A stretch of DNA of 64,000 bases from Variovorax sp. Root318D1 (GTDB lineage Bacteria > Pseudomonadota > Gammaproteobacteria > Burkholderiales > Burkholderiaceae_C), in NCBI RefSeq assembly GCF_001424835.1, contig NZ_LMCQ01000025.1:91001-155000 (forward strand). Direction: 5' to 3'. A program made the position numbers and the translations under genes. The notes below the pieces were generated by a model, which did no database searches, was not told the origin of the DNA, and saw only the letters and a list, made by a program, of their open reading frames with translations. Position 1 is the stretch's first letter. The number at the start of each line of letters is the position of its first letter. Positions 8,830 to 16,949 of the stretch are shown here, piece by piece.

Positions 8830-9564
8830 ATGACCACCACTTATCAACTCCACTACTGGCCCACGATCCAGGGCCGAGGGGAATTCGTGCGGCTCGCGCT
8901 CGAGGCGGCCGGCGCAAACTATGTCGACGTGGCGCGGCTGCCCGAATCGAAGGGCGGGGGCGAGTCCGCATTGGGCGACCGGCTCGACGACCCTGAGATC
9001 GTGCGGCCGTCCTTCGCGCCGCCGTTCCTGATCGATGGCGACATCGTCGTCGGGCAGACCGCGGCCATCCTGCTGTACCTCGGGCCGCGCCTCGGCCTTG
9101 CGGGCGTCGGCGAATCCGACGGCCTCTGGACGCACCAGCTGCAGCTCACCATTGCCGACGTGGTGGCGGAGGCGCACGACACGCACCATCCGATCTCCAC
9201 CGGCGCCTACTACGAAGACCAGCGCGACGCGGCCGTGCAGCGCGCGCGGGCCTTTCGCGAAGAGCGGATTCCCAAGTTCCTGAACTGGTTCGAGCGGGTG
9301 CTGCAGCGCAATCCGGCAGGGTCGTCGCACCTCGTGGGCGATGTGCTCACCTATGCCGACCTGTCGCTGTTCCAGCTGGTGGAAGGCTTGCGCTACGCGT
9401 TCCCCAAGGCCGCGGGCAGGGCGCTCGCCGACACGCCCTTGGTCGAGAAGCTGCACGACAACGTCAGGCGCCGCGAGCGCGTGCACGACTACCTGCAAAG
9501 CCCGCGCCGCATCGCGTTCAATGAAGACGGGATCTTCAGGCGCTATGCGGAGCTGGACGCCTGA
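8830..9564 (+). CDS. Glutathione S-transferase family protein
   Basis: A 244-residue GST-like protein. The N-terminal thioredoxin-fold half carries LHYWPTIQGRGEFVRLALEA, and an SNAIL/TRAIL-equivalent position reads VVGQTAAILLYL. The all-helical C-terminal half includes VGDVLTYADLSLFQLVEG, the conserved N-capping region. The Tyr in LHYWP is the likely catalytic residue for the Sigma/Alpha-like layout, by analogy. The substrate is unknown. It ends 2 bp before the convergent rsmI stop. Confidence 0.85.
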   Translation: MTTTYQLHYWPTIQGRGEFVRLALEAAGANYVDVARLPESKGGGESALGDRLDDPEIVRPSFAPPFLIDGDIVVGQTAAILLYLGPRLGLAGVGESDGLWTHQLQLTIADVVAEAHDTHHPISTGAYYEDQRDAAVQRARAFREERIPKFLNWFERVLQRNPAGSSHLVGDVLTYADLSLFQLVEGLRYAFPKAAGRALADTPLVEKLHDNVRRRERVHDYLQSPRRIAFNEDGIFRRYAELDA

Positions 9565-9566
9565 AG

Positions 9567-10514
9567 TTACTCGTCGTCGGCCGAACCGGCCTCGCTGCGA
9601 ATGCGCAGCGCCGTTTCGTACAGCGCATTGCGGGGCGCGCCGCTGATCTCGGCCGCGAGCCGCACGGCCGTTTTCACGGGCAGCTCGGCCAGCAGCAGGC
9701 GCAGCACGCGTTCGCCTTCGGCGCCGTCGTCGGTGGAGGCGGCCACCGGGTGCAGCACCAGCGCGAATTCGCCGCGCGTGCGGTCTCGGCCTGCCGCAAA
9801 CCAAGCGGGCAACTCTGCAGTGGAAACGGTCGCAATCTCCTCGAACTGCTTGGTGAGCTCGCGGCCGACGGTGATGCGCCGCTCGCCCAGCACGGCCAGC
9901 GCGCGCGCCACGGCTTCGATGCGGTGCGGCGCCTCCAGCAGCACGACCGCGCGCCGCTCCTGCGCGAGCGCCTGCACAGCCGCGTCGCGCTCGCCGGCCT
10001 TGGTCGGCAGGAATCCCGCGAACACGAAGGCGCTGCTCTCGTCGCCGGCCACCACGAGCCCGGCCGCGCCGATCAGCGTGGTGACGCTGCTCGCGCCCGG
10101 CAGCGGCAGCACGCGCTGGCCAGCCGCTCGCACGGCCGCCACCAGCCGCGCGCCGGGGTCGCTCACGCCCGGGGTGCCGGCGTCGCTCACGTAGGCGATG
10201 CGCTCACCTTGGGCGAGCCGCGCAACCACGGTTTGCGCCGCCTCGGCCTCGTTGTGCTGGTGCACGGCCAGCAACTGGCCGCCGGGCCGGTCGATACCGT
10301 AGGCGCGCAGCAGGCTTTGCGTGTGGCGCGTGTCCTCGCAGGCAATGGCGTCCACGATCTGCAGCACGTGCAGCGCGCGCAGCGTGATGTCGGCCAGGTT
10401 GCCGATGGGCGTGGCCACCACGTACAGCGTGCCCTGCGGATAATGCTGTGCACCCGAGGCGTCGCGCGCGGCCGCAAGGACGGCGCCGAAAGAAGCGGGT
10501 GCTAATGAAGCCAA
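9567..10514 (-). CDS. rsmI: 16S rRNA (cytidine1402-2'-O)-methyltransferase RsmI
   Basis: A 315-residue tetrapyrrole-methylase-fold protein. The N-terminus has GTLYVVATPIGNLADITLRA, followed by IACEDTRHT, VSDAGTPGVSDPG and LPGASSVTTLIGAAG, which are diagnostic RsmI blocks that bind SAM. RsmI 2'-O-methylates C1402 in the decoding centre of 16S rRNA. The gene is divergent from yraN, with 50 bp between the starts, as in the E. coli rsmI-yraN neighbourhood. Confidence 0.95.
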   Translation of the reverse strand: MASLAPASFGAVLAAARDASGAQHYPQGTLYVVATPIGNLADITLRALHVLQIVDAIACEDTRHTQSLLRAYGIDRPGGQLLAVHQHNEAEAAQTVVARLAQGERIAYVSDAGTPGVSDPGARLVAAVRAAGQRVLPLPGASSVTTLIGAAGLVVAGDESSAFVFAGFLPTKAGERDAAVQALAQERRAVVLLEAPHRIEAVARALAVLGERRITVGRELTKQFEEIATVSTAELPAWFAAGRDRTRGEFALVLHPVAASTDDGAEGERVLRLLLAELPVKTAVRLAAEISGAPRNALYETALRIRSEAGSADDE

Positions 10515-10564
10515 TGGGTTTCTCCGAAGAAACTACAAAAAAAGAAAGCCGGCAGGGAGCAAGC

Positions 10565-10942
10565 ATGAAGACCATCACAACGACGACCAAGCGTCGCGGC
10601 GATGCGGCGGAAGACGCCGCGCTCGACCACCTGCACGATGCCGGCCTGATGCTGGTTGCGCGCAATTATCGAACGCCCGGCCGCGGCGGCGGCGAGATCG
10701 ACCTGATCATGCGCGATCCGCAGGACGCCACGCTGGTGTTCGTCGAGGTGCGGCAGCGCAGCACCGGCGCGCACGGCGGCGCCGGCGGCAGCATCACGGG
10801 GGTCAAGCAGCGGCGCATCATCTTTGCGGCGCGCCACTACCTGAACAACCTGCGCACGCTGCCGCCGTGCCGCTTCGACGTGGTGCTGGTCGAGGAGCGC
10901 ATCACGTGGCTGAAGGCCGCATTCGATGCCGGCGGGAACTGA
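10565..10942 (+). CDS. yraN: UPF0102 family protein YraN (predicted nuclease fold)
   Basis: A 125-residue UPF0102 protein. Family blocks seen are KRRGDAAEDAALDHL, ARNYRTPGRGGGEIDLI (the GEIDLI acid motif) and VFVEVRQRS (EVR/EVK motif). These match the D-ExK core of restriction-endonuclease-like folds, but no activity is established for the family. I chose the ATG at 10565 because GGGAGC sits five bases upstream; longer in-frame starts at 10448 and 10505 would overlap or crowd rsmI. Confidence 0.9.
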   Translation: MKTITTTTKRRGDAAEDAALDHLHDAGLMLVARNYRTPGRGGGEIDLIMRDPQDATLVFVEVRQRSTGAHGGAGGSITGVKQRRIIFAARHYLNNLRTLPPCRFDVVLVEERITWLKAAFDAGGN

Positions 10943-11007
10943 GCGCCCGGCATAAGCTCCACACCACACACGTCTTGTTTCATTGCCCCCCGGTATCATC
11001 CCGCCCC

Positions 11008-11652
11008 ATGCTCGAGCAACGGATTCAGCAACACTTCATCGATAGCGCCGACCTCAAGTACCAGGCCGGCCCAGTCCTCAGCAAACCCATTTCGCAAGCC
11101 ATGCAGGCCCTTTTGGCTTGCGTGACCAGCGGCGGCAAGGTGCTGGCCTGCGGTGCGGGCGTGTCGGGCCTGCTCGCGGCCCAGTTCGCCGCTCACTTCG
11201 TCGGCCGCTTCGAGCGTGAGCGCCCTGAGCTGGCCGCCATTGCGCTGCCCGGCGACAGCACCGATCCCACGGCCGACAGCGCCAACGCCATCGACGCCGA
11301 CCGCTTTGCCCGCCAGGTGCGCGCACTCGGCCAGGCCGGCGACGTGCTGCTGGTGCTCAGCGCCAGCGGGCAGTCGGCCGCCGTGCTGGCCGCGGTATTG
11401 GCCGCGCACGAGCGCGACATGACCGTGGTCGCGCTGCTGGGCAACGCCAGTGCCGGCCAGGCGGCATCGCCCGGCGTGGGCAGCACCGGAACCGGTGGCG
11501 CCATTGGCCGCGCGCTGCGCGAAACGGATGTACAGATCGGCGTGTCGCACGAACGTGCGGCGCGTATCCACGAAGTCCACCTGCTCGCACTGCATTGCCT
11601 GTGCGACGGTGTGGATGCCCAGTTACTCGGAGAACAGGAAGCTTCCACATGA
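11008..11652 (+). CDS. SIS-domain protein, DiaA/GmhA-like
   Basis: A 214-residue single SIS (sugar isomerase) domain protein. It has GGKVLACGAGVSGLLAAQFA near 32-51 and a VLLVLSASGQSAAVLAAV sugar-phosphate loop near 113-130. In E. coli the protein at this position is DiaA, which binds DnaA and promotes replication initiation; GmhA heptose isomerases share the fold. Position between yraN and a BON lipoprotein favours DiaA. A loop near 150-165 (GNASAGQAASPGVGSTGTGG) is unusually Gly-rich. The last codons overlap the next start by ATGA. Confidence 0.82.
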   Translation: MLEQRIQQHFIDSADLKYQAGPVLSKPISQAMQALLACVTSGGKVLACGAGVSGLLAAQFAAHFVGRFERERPELAAIALPGDSTDPTADSANAIDADRFARQVRALGQAGDVLLVLSASGQSAAVLAAVLAAHERDMTVVALLGNASAGQAASPGVGSTGTGGAIGRALRETDVQIGVSHERAARIHEVHLLALHCLCDGVDAQLLGEQEAST

Positions 11653-12419
11653 CGACGACACCGTTCAAACGCCTCGCCATCGCAATCGCCTCGGGGGCCG
11701 TGCTGGTTGCCGGGCTCTCGGCCTGCGTGCCGCTGGTGGTCGGAGGGGCCGCCGCGGTGGGCATGGGCATGGTGGCGACCGATCGCCGCAGCTCGGGAGC
11801 CCAGCTCGACGACCAGGGCATCGAACTGCGTGCGGCCGCGCGCGTGCGCGAGATTGCCAACGACCACATGTACGTGAGCGTCACCAGCTACAACCGCCAG
11901 GTGCTGCTGACGGGCGCAGTGGGCAGCGAGGCCGACCGCCGCCGCGTCGAAGACGTGATCCAGCGCGTGGACAACGTGCGCTCGGTGGTCAACGAGCTCA
12001 CCGTCGGCCCGTCCAGCACCTTCCAGGAACGCTCGAACGACCTGTTCGTCAGCGGCAAGGTCAAGGCTTCGCTGCTCGATGCCAAGGACATCTTCGCCAA
12101 TTCGTTCAAGGTGGTGACCGAACGCGGCGTGGTCTACCTGATGGGCATCGCCACGCGGCGCGAAACCGAGCGCGCGACCGACATCGCACGCGGCGTATCG
12201 GGCGTGCAGAAGGTGGTGCGCGTGGTCGAGGTCGTGAGTGAATCCGAACTGGCCAATCAGGCGCAGCGCGGCGGCACCGGGGCGCCTGCACCAGTGGCTG
12301 GGCCTGGACCTGGACCTGGGCCCGCGCCGTCTTCGTCTTCATCGCGCGTGCCGCTGCCGCCGATGGAGCCGCTGCCGCCGGCCCAGCCGGGCGGTGCAAT
12401 GACCACGCCGGTGCGCTGA
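11649..12419 (+). CDS. BON-domain outer-membrane lipoprotein, DolP/YraP-like
   Basis: A 256-residue lipoprotein: signal peptide with lipobox LSAC near residues 23-26, then two BON domains (about 50-120, with NRQVLLTGAVGSE, and 125-195, with ERGVVYLMGIATRRE). BON domains bind phospholipid. DolP supports outer-membrane integrity and BAM function in enterics. A Pro/Gly/Ser-rich tail of ~50 residues follows and is not part of E. coli DolP. The ATGA overlap with the SIS gene indicates translational coupling. Confidence 0.88.
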   Translation: MTTTPFKRLAIAIASGAVLVAGLSACVPLVVGGAAAVGMGMVATDRRSSGAQLDDQGIELRAAARVREIANDHMYVSVTSYNRQVLLTGAVGSEADRRRVEDVIQRVDNVRSVVNELTVGPSSTFQERSNDLFVSGKVKASLLDAKDIFANSFKVVTERGVVYLMGIATRRETERATDIARGVSGVQKVVRVVEVVSESELANQAQRGGTGAPAPVAGPGPGPGPAPSSSSSRVPLPPMEPLPPAQPGGAMTTPVR

Positions 12420-12441
12420 CCGCTGACCGCCAAACAAAGAA

Positions 12442-12467
12442 AAAGCCCGCTTGCGCGGGCTTTTTTT
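12442..12467. terminator. Bidirectional Rho-independent terminator
   Basis: Stem AGCCCGC / GCGGGCT with a TTGC loop at 12444-12461. It is preceded by an A-run and followed by seven Ts, so it can stop transcription from both sides. It lies between the convergent BON lipoprotein and dehydrogenase genes. Confidence 0.9.
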
Positions 12468-13374
12468 ACTTGAGCCGGGTGATCAGGCTCGACGTGTCCC
12501 AGCGCTTGCCGCCGGCCTGCTGCACGTCGGCATAGAACTGGTCGACCAGCGCCGTGACGGGCAGGCGCGCGCCGTTGCGCTTGGCCTCGTCGAGCACCAG
12601 GCCCAGGTCCTTGCGCATCCAGTCGACGGCAAAGCCGTAGTCGAACTTGCCTTCGATCATGGTCTTGCCGCGGTTGTCCATCTGCCAGCTCTGTGCGGCA
12701 CCCTTGCCGATCACTTCGAGCACCAGCTTCATGTCCAGTCCGGCGCGCTGGCCGAACGCAATGGCTTCCGAGAGGCCCTGCACCAGCCCGGCAATCGCGA
12801 TCTGGTTCACCATTTTTGCAAGCTGGCCGGCACCGCTCGCGCCCAGCAGCGTGACGGCGCGCGCAAAGGCGGCCATCACCGGCTTGACCCGTTCAAAGCT
12901 CACCTTGTCGCCGCCGCACATAACGGTGAGTGCGCCGTTCTGCGCGCCCGCCTGCCCACCGGACACCGGCGCATCGATGAACTGGAAACCGGCCGACTGC
13001 GCCGCATTCGACAGCTCGCGCGCCACGTCGGCCGAAGCGGTGGTGTGGTCGACAAAGACGCTGCCTTGCTTCATGCCCGCGAAGGCGCCGTTGGGGCCCA
13101 GCACCACGGCGCGCAGGTCGTCGTCATTGCCAACGCAGCTGAACACGATGTCGGCCCCGGCTGCCGCTTCGCGCGGGGTTGCGGCGTGGCGGCCGGGCGC
13201 GCCGAATTCGGCGACCCAGGCCTCGGCCTTGGCCGGCGTGCGGTTGTAGACCGTGACCGTGTGGCCGGCCTTGGCCAGATGTCCGGCCATTGGTCCGCCC
13301 ATGACGCCAAGGCCCAGGAAGGCCACCGTCTGGGAGGGGGTTGATTCGTAGGTTCGGGAGTTGATGCTGCTCAT
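12466..13374 (-). CDS. NAD(P)-dependent beta-hydroxyacid dehydrogenase
   Basis: A 302-residue member of the 3-hydroxyisobutyrate dehydrogenase / tartronate semialdehyde reductase / GLYR1 family. The Rossmann motif FLGLGVMGGPMAGHLAKAG is near 18-36, the substrate signature DAPVSGGQAGAQNG is near 140, and the catalytic-Lys helix GAGQLAKMVNQ is near 187. NRTPAKAE after beta-2 suggests NADP preference, by analogy with Arg-containing loops. The exact hydroxyacid cannot be set from sequence or context. Confidence 0.88.
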   Translation of the reverse strand: MSSINSRTYESTPSQTVAFLGLGVMGGPMAGHLAKAGHTVTVYNRTPAKAEAWVAEFGAPGRHAATPREAAAGADIVFSCVGNDDDLRAVVLGPNGAFAGMKQGSVFVDHTTASADVARELSNAAQSAGFQFIDAPVSGGQAGAQNGALTVMCGGDKVSFERVKPVMAAFARAVTLLGASGAGQLAKMVNQIAIAGLVQGLSEAIAFGQRAGLDMKLVLEVIGKGAAQSWQMDNRGKTMIEGKFDYGFAVDWMRKDLGLVLDEAKRNGARLPVTALVDQFYADVQQAGGKRWDTSSLITRLK

Positions 13375-13414
13375 GGGCGAGAGCTTAAGCCCAACGCATC
13401 GCCCGCGTCACGCG

Positions 13415-14551
13415 CTAGACAATCGCAAAATGCTCGGTGCCCGCCGCCAGGTCGGTGCTGCGCGCGCGCTGGCTGTTGAGCTTGATCTGCAGGCGCAAAT
13501 CGTTGGCCGAATCGGCGTTGCGAATGGCGTCGTCGAAGGTGATCGAATGGCTTTCGAACAGGTCGAACAGCGCCTGGTCGAAGGTCTGCATGCCCAGGTT
13601 GCGGCTCTTGCGCATGATCTCCTTGATCTCGCCCACCTCGCCCTTGAAGATCAGGTCGGAAATGAGCGGCGTGTTCAGCAGCACTTCGACTGCGGCCACG
13701 CGGCCCAGGCCGTCCTCGGTGGGCACCAGGCGCTGTGAAATCAGCGAGCGCAGGTTCAGCGACAGGTCCATCAGCAGCTGTGCGCGGCGCTCTTCAGGGA
13801 AGAAGTTGATGATCCGGTCCAGCGCCTGGTTGGCGCTGTTGGCGTGCAGCGTGGCCATGCACAGGTGGCCGGTTTCGGCAAAAGCCACCGCGTGTTCCAT
13901 GGTTTCGCGGTCGCGGATTTCGCCCATCAAAATCACATCGGGCGCCTGGCGCAGCGTATTCTTGAGCGCGGCTTCCCAGCTGTCGGTGTCTATGCCCACT
14001 TCGCGCTGCGTCACCACGCAGTTCTTGTGCGGATGCACAAATTCGACCGGGTCTTCCACCGTCACGATGTGGCCGTAGGAGTTTTCGTTGCGCCAATCGA
14101 CCATTGCCGCCAGCGTGGTCGACTTGCCCGAGCCCGTGGCGCCCACCAGGATGGTGAGGCCGCGCTTGGTCATCGACACGTCCTTCAGCACCTGCGGCAT
14201 GCCCAGGCCGTCAATGGTCGGCAGCTTGGCCGGAATGGTCCGCAGCACCATGCCGACCTTGCCCTGCTGCACAAAGGCGTTCACGCGGAAGCGGCCGATG
14301 CCGGTCGGCGAGATCGCGAAGTTGCATTCCTTGGTGCGCTCGAACTCCGCCGTCTGGCGGTCGTTCATGACCGAGCGCGTGAGCGCCAGCGTGTGCTGCG
14401 CGCCCAGCGCCTGCTGCGACACCTTGGTGACTTTGCCGTCGACCTTGATCGCGGGCGGAAAGTCCGCGGTAATGAACAAGTCGCTGCCGTTGCGGCTCAC
14501 CATGAGCTTGAGCAGGTCGTTGATGAACTGGCTGGCTTGATCGCGTTCCAT
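13415..14551 (-). CDS. pilU: Type IV pilus twitching ATPase PilU
   Basis: A 378-residue PilT/PilU-family hexameric ATPase. Walker A GATGSGKST is near 131-139, an Asp box EDPVEF follows, Walker B is in DVILMGEIRDRE and the His box in AETGHLCMATLHANSA. The longer, divergent C-terminus and the place just after pilT identify PilU, the accessory retraction motor that needs PilT. It is separated from pilT by 27 bp on the same strand. Confidence 0.93.
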   Translation of the reverse strand: MERDQASQFINDLLKLMVSRNGSDLFITADFPPAIKVDGKVTKVSQQALGAQHTLALTRSVMNDRQTAEFERTKECNFAISPTGIGRFRVNAFVQQGKVGMVLRTIPAKLPTIDGLGMPQVLKDVSMTKRGLTILVGATGSGKSTTLAAMVDWRNENSYGHIVTVEDPVEFVHPHKNCVVTQREVGIDTDSWEAALKNTLRQAPDVILMGEIRDRETMEHAVAFAETGHLCMATLHANSANQALDRIINFFPEERRAQLLMDLSLNLRSLISQRLVPTEDGLGRVAAVEVLLNTPLISDLIFKGEVGEIKEIMRKSRNLGMQTFDQALFDLFESHSITFDDAIRNADSANDLRLQIKLNSQRARSTDLAAGTEHFAIV

Positions 14552-14578
14552 GATGTCGGTACTCCGAAGGGCTGTGGA

Positions 14579-15622
14579 TCAGCCTGGGAAATTCTCGGGG
14601 ATCTTGGCCTTGCCGCGCGCTTCCGCCGCCGAAATGGCACTGCGCCGCACGAGCTCGGTCAAATTCTGGTCCAGCGTCTGCATGCCCGCGCCCTGTCCGG
14701 TCTGAATGGCCGAATACATCTGCGCCACCTTGGCCTCGCGGATCAGGTTGCGAATGGCCGGCGTGCCCAGCATGATCTCGTGCGCCGCCACGCGGCCCTG
14801 GCCGTCCTTGGTCTTGCACAGCGTCTGCGAGATCACGGCCTGCAGCGATTCGGACAGCATGGCGCGGATCATTTCCTTTTCCTCGCCCGGGAACACGTCG
14901 ATGATCCGGTCGATGGTCTTGGCGGCCGACGAGGTGTGCAGCGTGCCGAACACCAAGTGGCCCGTTTCAGCCGCGGTCATCGCAAGGCGAATGGTTTCCA
15001 GGTCGCGCAGCTCGCCCACCAAAATGGCGTCCGGGTCTTCGCGCAGCGCAGAGCGCAGGGCGTTGGAGAACGAGAGCGTCATCGGCCCGACCTCGCGCTG
15101 GTTGATCAGGCACTTCTTTGATTCGTGCACAAACTCGATCGGGTCTTCCACCGTGAGAATGTGGCCGTACTCGTTTTCGTTCAGGTAGTTGACCATCGCG
15201 GCCAGCGTGGTCGACTTGCCCGAGCCGGTGGGCCCGGTCACCAGCACCAGCCCGCGCGGCTTCATCGCCAGTTCCGCGAAAATCTTGGGCGCGTTCAGCT
15301 GCTCCAGCGTCAGGATCTTCGAAGGAATGGTCCGGAACACCGCAGCCGCGCCGCGCGCCTGGTTGAAGGCGTTCACGCGAAAGCGCGCCAGGCCGTCGAT
15401 CTCGAACGAGAAGTCGACCTCCAGAAACTCTTCATAGTGCTTGCGGTGCGTGTCGCTCATGATGTCGTACACCATGGCGTGCACCGCCTTGTGGTCGAGC
15501 GCATCGACGTTGATGCGCCGCACGTCGCCGTGGACGCGGATCATCGGGGGCAGCCCGGCCGACAAGTGCAGGTCGGAGGCTTTGTTCTTGACGCTGAATG
15601 CCAGCAGTTGGGTGATGTCCAC
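14579..15622 (-). CDS. pilT: Type IV pilus retraction ATPase PilT
   Basis: A 347-residue PilT. The N-terminal DITQLLAFSVKNKASDLHLS is characteristic, Walker A is GPTGSGKST near 128-136, Walker B is in DAILVGELRDLET and the His box in AAETGHLVFGTLHTSS. PilT powers pilus retraction for twitching. The start is a GTG at 15622 with GAGGAG six bases upstream; no ATG fits the known N-terminus. It is divergent from yggS by 51 bp, the classic yggS-pilT-pilU order of pseudomonads and Burkholderiales. Confidence 0.95.
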   Translation of the reverse strand: MDITQLLAFSVKNKASDLHLSAGLPPMIRVHGDVRRINVDALDHKAVHAMVYDIMSDTHRKHYEEFLEVDFSFEIDGLARFRVNAFNQARGAAAVFRTIPSKILTLEQLNAPKIFAELAMKPRGLVLVTGPTGSGKSTTLAAMVNYLNENEYGHILTVEDPIEFVHESKKCLINQREVGPMTLSFSNALRSALREDPDAILVGELRDLETIRLAMTAAETGHLVFGTLHTSSAAKTIDRIIDVFPGEEKEMIRAMLSESLQAVISQTLCKTKDGQGRVAAHEIMLGTPAIRNLIREAKVAQMYSAIQTGQGAGMQTLDQNLTELVRRSAISAAEARGKAKIPENFPG

Positions 15623-15673
15623 GGGGCTCCTCGATCGAGTTCGGTGACGTTTTGATACGATTTTGGGACGATT

Positions 15674-16375
15674 ATGACGATGATTGGCGACGACCTCCAG
15701 CAAGTAAAGAGCCGGATCGCAAAGGCTTGCGCTGCCGAGGGGCGCAACCCGGCCGAAGTCCGGCTGCTGGCGGTGTCCAAGACCTTCGGTCCTGAGGCCG
15801 TTCGCGAGGCCTTCGAGGCAGGGCAGCGGGCCTTCGGCGAGAACTATGTGCAAGAGGGGCTGGACAAGATCGCCGCGCTTTCGGATCTGCGCGCGGAACT
15901 CGAATGGCACTGCATCGGCCCTCTGCAAAGCAACAAGACGCGGCCCGTGGCCGAGCATTTCGACTGGGTGCACGGGATCGACCGGATCAAGATTGCCGAG
16001 CGCCTTTCGGCGCAGCGGCCGGCGCATTTGCCGCCGCTTCAGGTGTGCCTGCAAGTGAACGTGGACGGCGGCGCGAACAAGTCCGGCGTGACTCCCGAGG
16101 AGGCGCTGCCCCTAGCGCGCGCTGTGGCGGCTTTGCCACATTTGAAGCTGCGCGGGCTCATGGCCATTCCCGAACCGGAGTCGGATTTCGCTGCGCAGCG
16201 TGAACTCTGCCTGCGTGCCCGTGCTGTTTACGACGCCATTCGCGCTGCGGGCATCGAGCTCGACACGCTTTCGCTCGGCATGAGCGCCGACCTCGAGGCG
16301 GCCGTGAGCGCAGGGAGCACGATGGTGCGCATTGGCACCGCGATCTTCGGCGGACGTGCCCGCAAGCCTGCCTGA
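15674..16375 (+). CDS. yggS: PLP homeostasis protein YggS
   Basis: A 233-residue, single-domain, PLP-binding TIM-barrel protein of the YggS/PROSC family. Signatures: LLAVSKTFGPEAVREAF with the PLP lysine, FGENYVQEGLDKI, WHCIGPLQSNKT, then LSLGMSADLEAAVSAGSTMVRIG-type C-terminal phosphate-binding residues. It keeps free PLP and amino-acid pools balanced and has no known catalytic activity. GGGACG precedes the ATG. It converges on the Lrp-type regulator. Confidence 0.95.
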   Translation: MTMIGDDLQQVKSRIAKACAAEGRNPAEVRLLAVSKTFGPEAVREAFEAGQRAFGENYVQEGLDKIAALSDLRAELEWHCIGPLQSNKTRPVAEHFDWVHGIDRIKIAERLSAQRPAHLPPLQVCLQVNVDGGANKSGVTPEEALPLARAVAALPHLKLRGLMAIPEPESDFAAQRELCLRARAVYDAIRAAGIELDTLSLGMSADLEAAVSAGSTMVRIGTAIFGGRARKPA

Positions 16376-16387
16376 CTAGATGCCCAG

Positions 16388-16861
16388 CTAAATGCCAAGT
16401 GGAAGCCGCGCGCTGCTCTTCACTTCTTCCATGACGGCGTAGGTGCGTGTTTCGCGCACGCCGGGCAGTTGCCACAGCACCGTGCCCGCGAATTCGCGGT
16501 AGGCCGCCATGTCGGCCATGCGGGTCTTGAGCAGGTAGTCGAAACCGCCCGCGACCATGTGGCATTCCATGATCTCGTCGCGCACCTGCACGGCGGCCTT
16601 GAACTGATCGAACACATTGGCAGTGGTGCGGTCCAACAGTATTTCGACGAACACGGTGAGGCCGCGCCCGAGCTTGTGCGGGTCGAGCCGTGCCTCGTAG
16701 CCCAGGATGAAACCATCGCGCGTGAGCCGCTGCACCCGGGCCAGCACTGCGGTGGGCGAGAGCGCAACCGCCTCGGCCAACTTGAGGTTGGTGATGCGGC
16801 CATCCTGCTGAAGAATCTTCAGGAGCCGGAGATCGATACGGTCCAGGTCCAGGTCGTGCAT
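16388..16861 (-). CDS. Lrp/AsnC-family regulator, likely PutA activator
   Basis: A 157-residue Lrp/AsnC regulator. The N-terminal HTH reads DLRLLKILQQDGRITNLKLA, then LSPTAVLARVQRL; the C-terminal RAM ligand domain has MECHMVAGGFDYLLKTRMAD. The ATG at 16861 matches the usual family N-terminus. It is divergent from putA with an 88-bp gap, as for PutR/BkdR-type regulators that activate proline catabolism. The ligand is presumably proline, by position only. Confidence 0.9.
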   Translation of the reverse strand: MHDLDLDRIDLRLLKILQQDGRITNLKLAEAVALSPTAVLARVQRLTRDGFILGYEARLDPHKLGRGLTVFVEILLDRTTANVFDQFKAAVQVRDEIMECHMVAGGFDYLLKTRMADMAAYREFAGTVLWQLPGVRETRTYAVMEEVKSSARLPLGI

Positions 16862-16949
16862 TGGTGAATTATCCGGCTGAGGCCATATTTTTTGGCAAAA
16901 GATTCGGTCTATATCCAAAGACCATAGGGGATAGAACCAAGGAACTGCC
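16862..16949. promoter_or_regulatory. Divergent lrp/putA control region
   Basis: An 88-bp A+T-rich gap. It holds GGTCT-N8-AGACC (16906-16923) and GCCA-N7-TGGC (16882-16896), two dyads of a size that Lrp dimers could use. AAGGAA just upstream of 16950 is the putA ribosome site. Binding is inferred from position. Confidence 0.45.
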
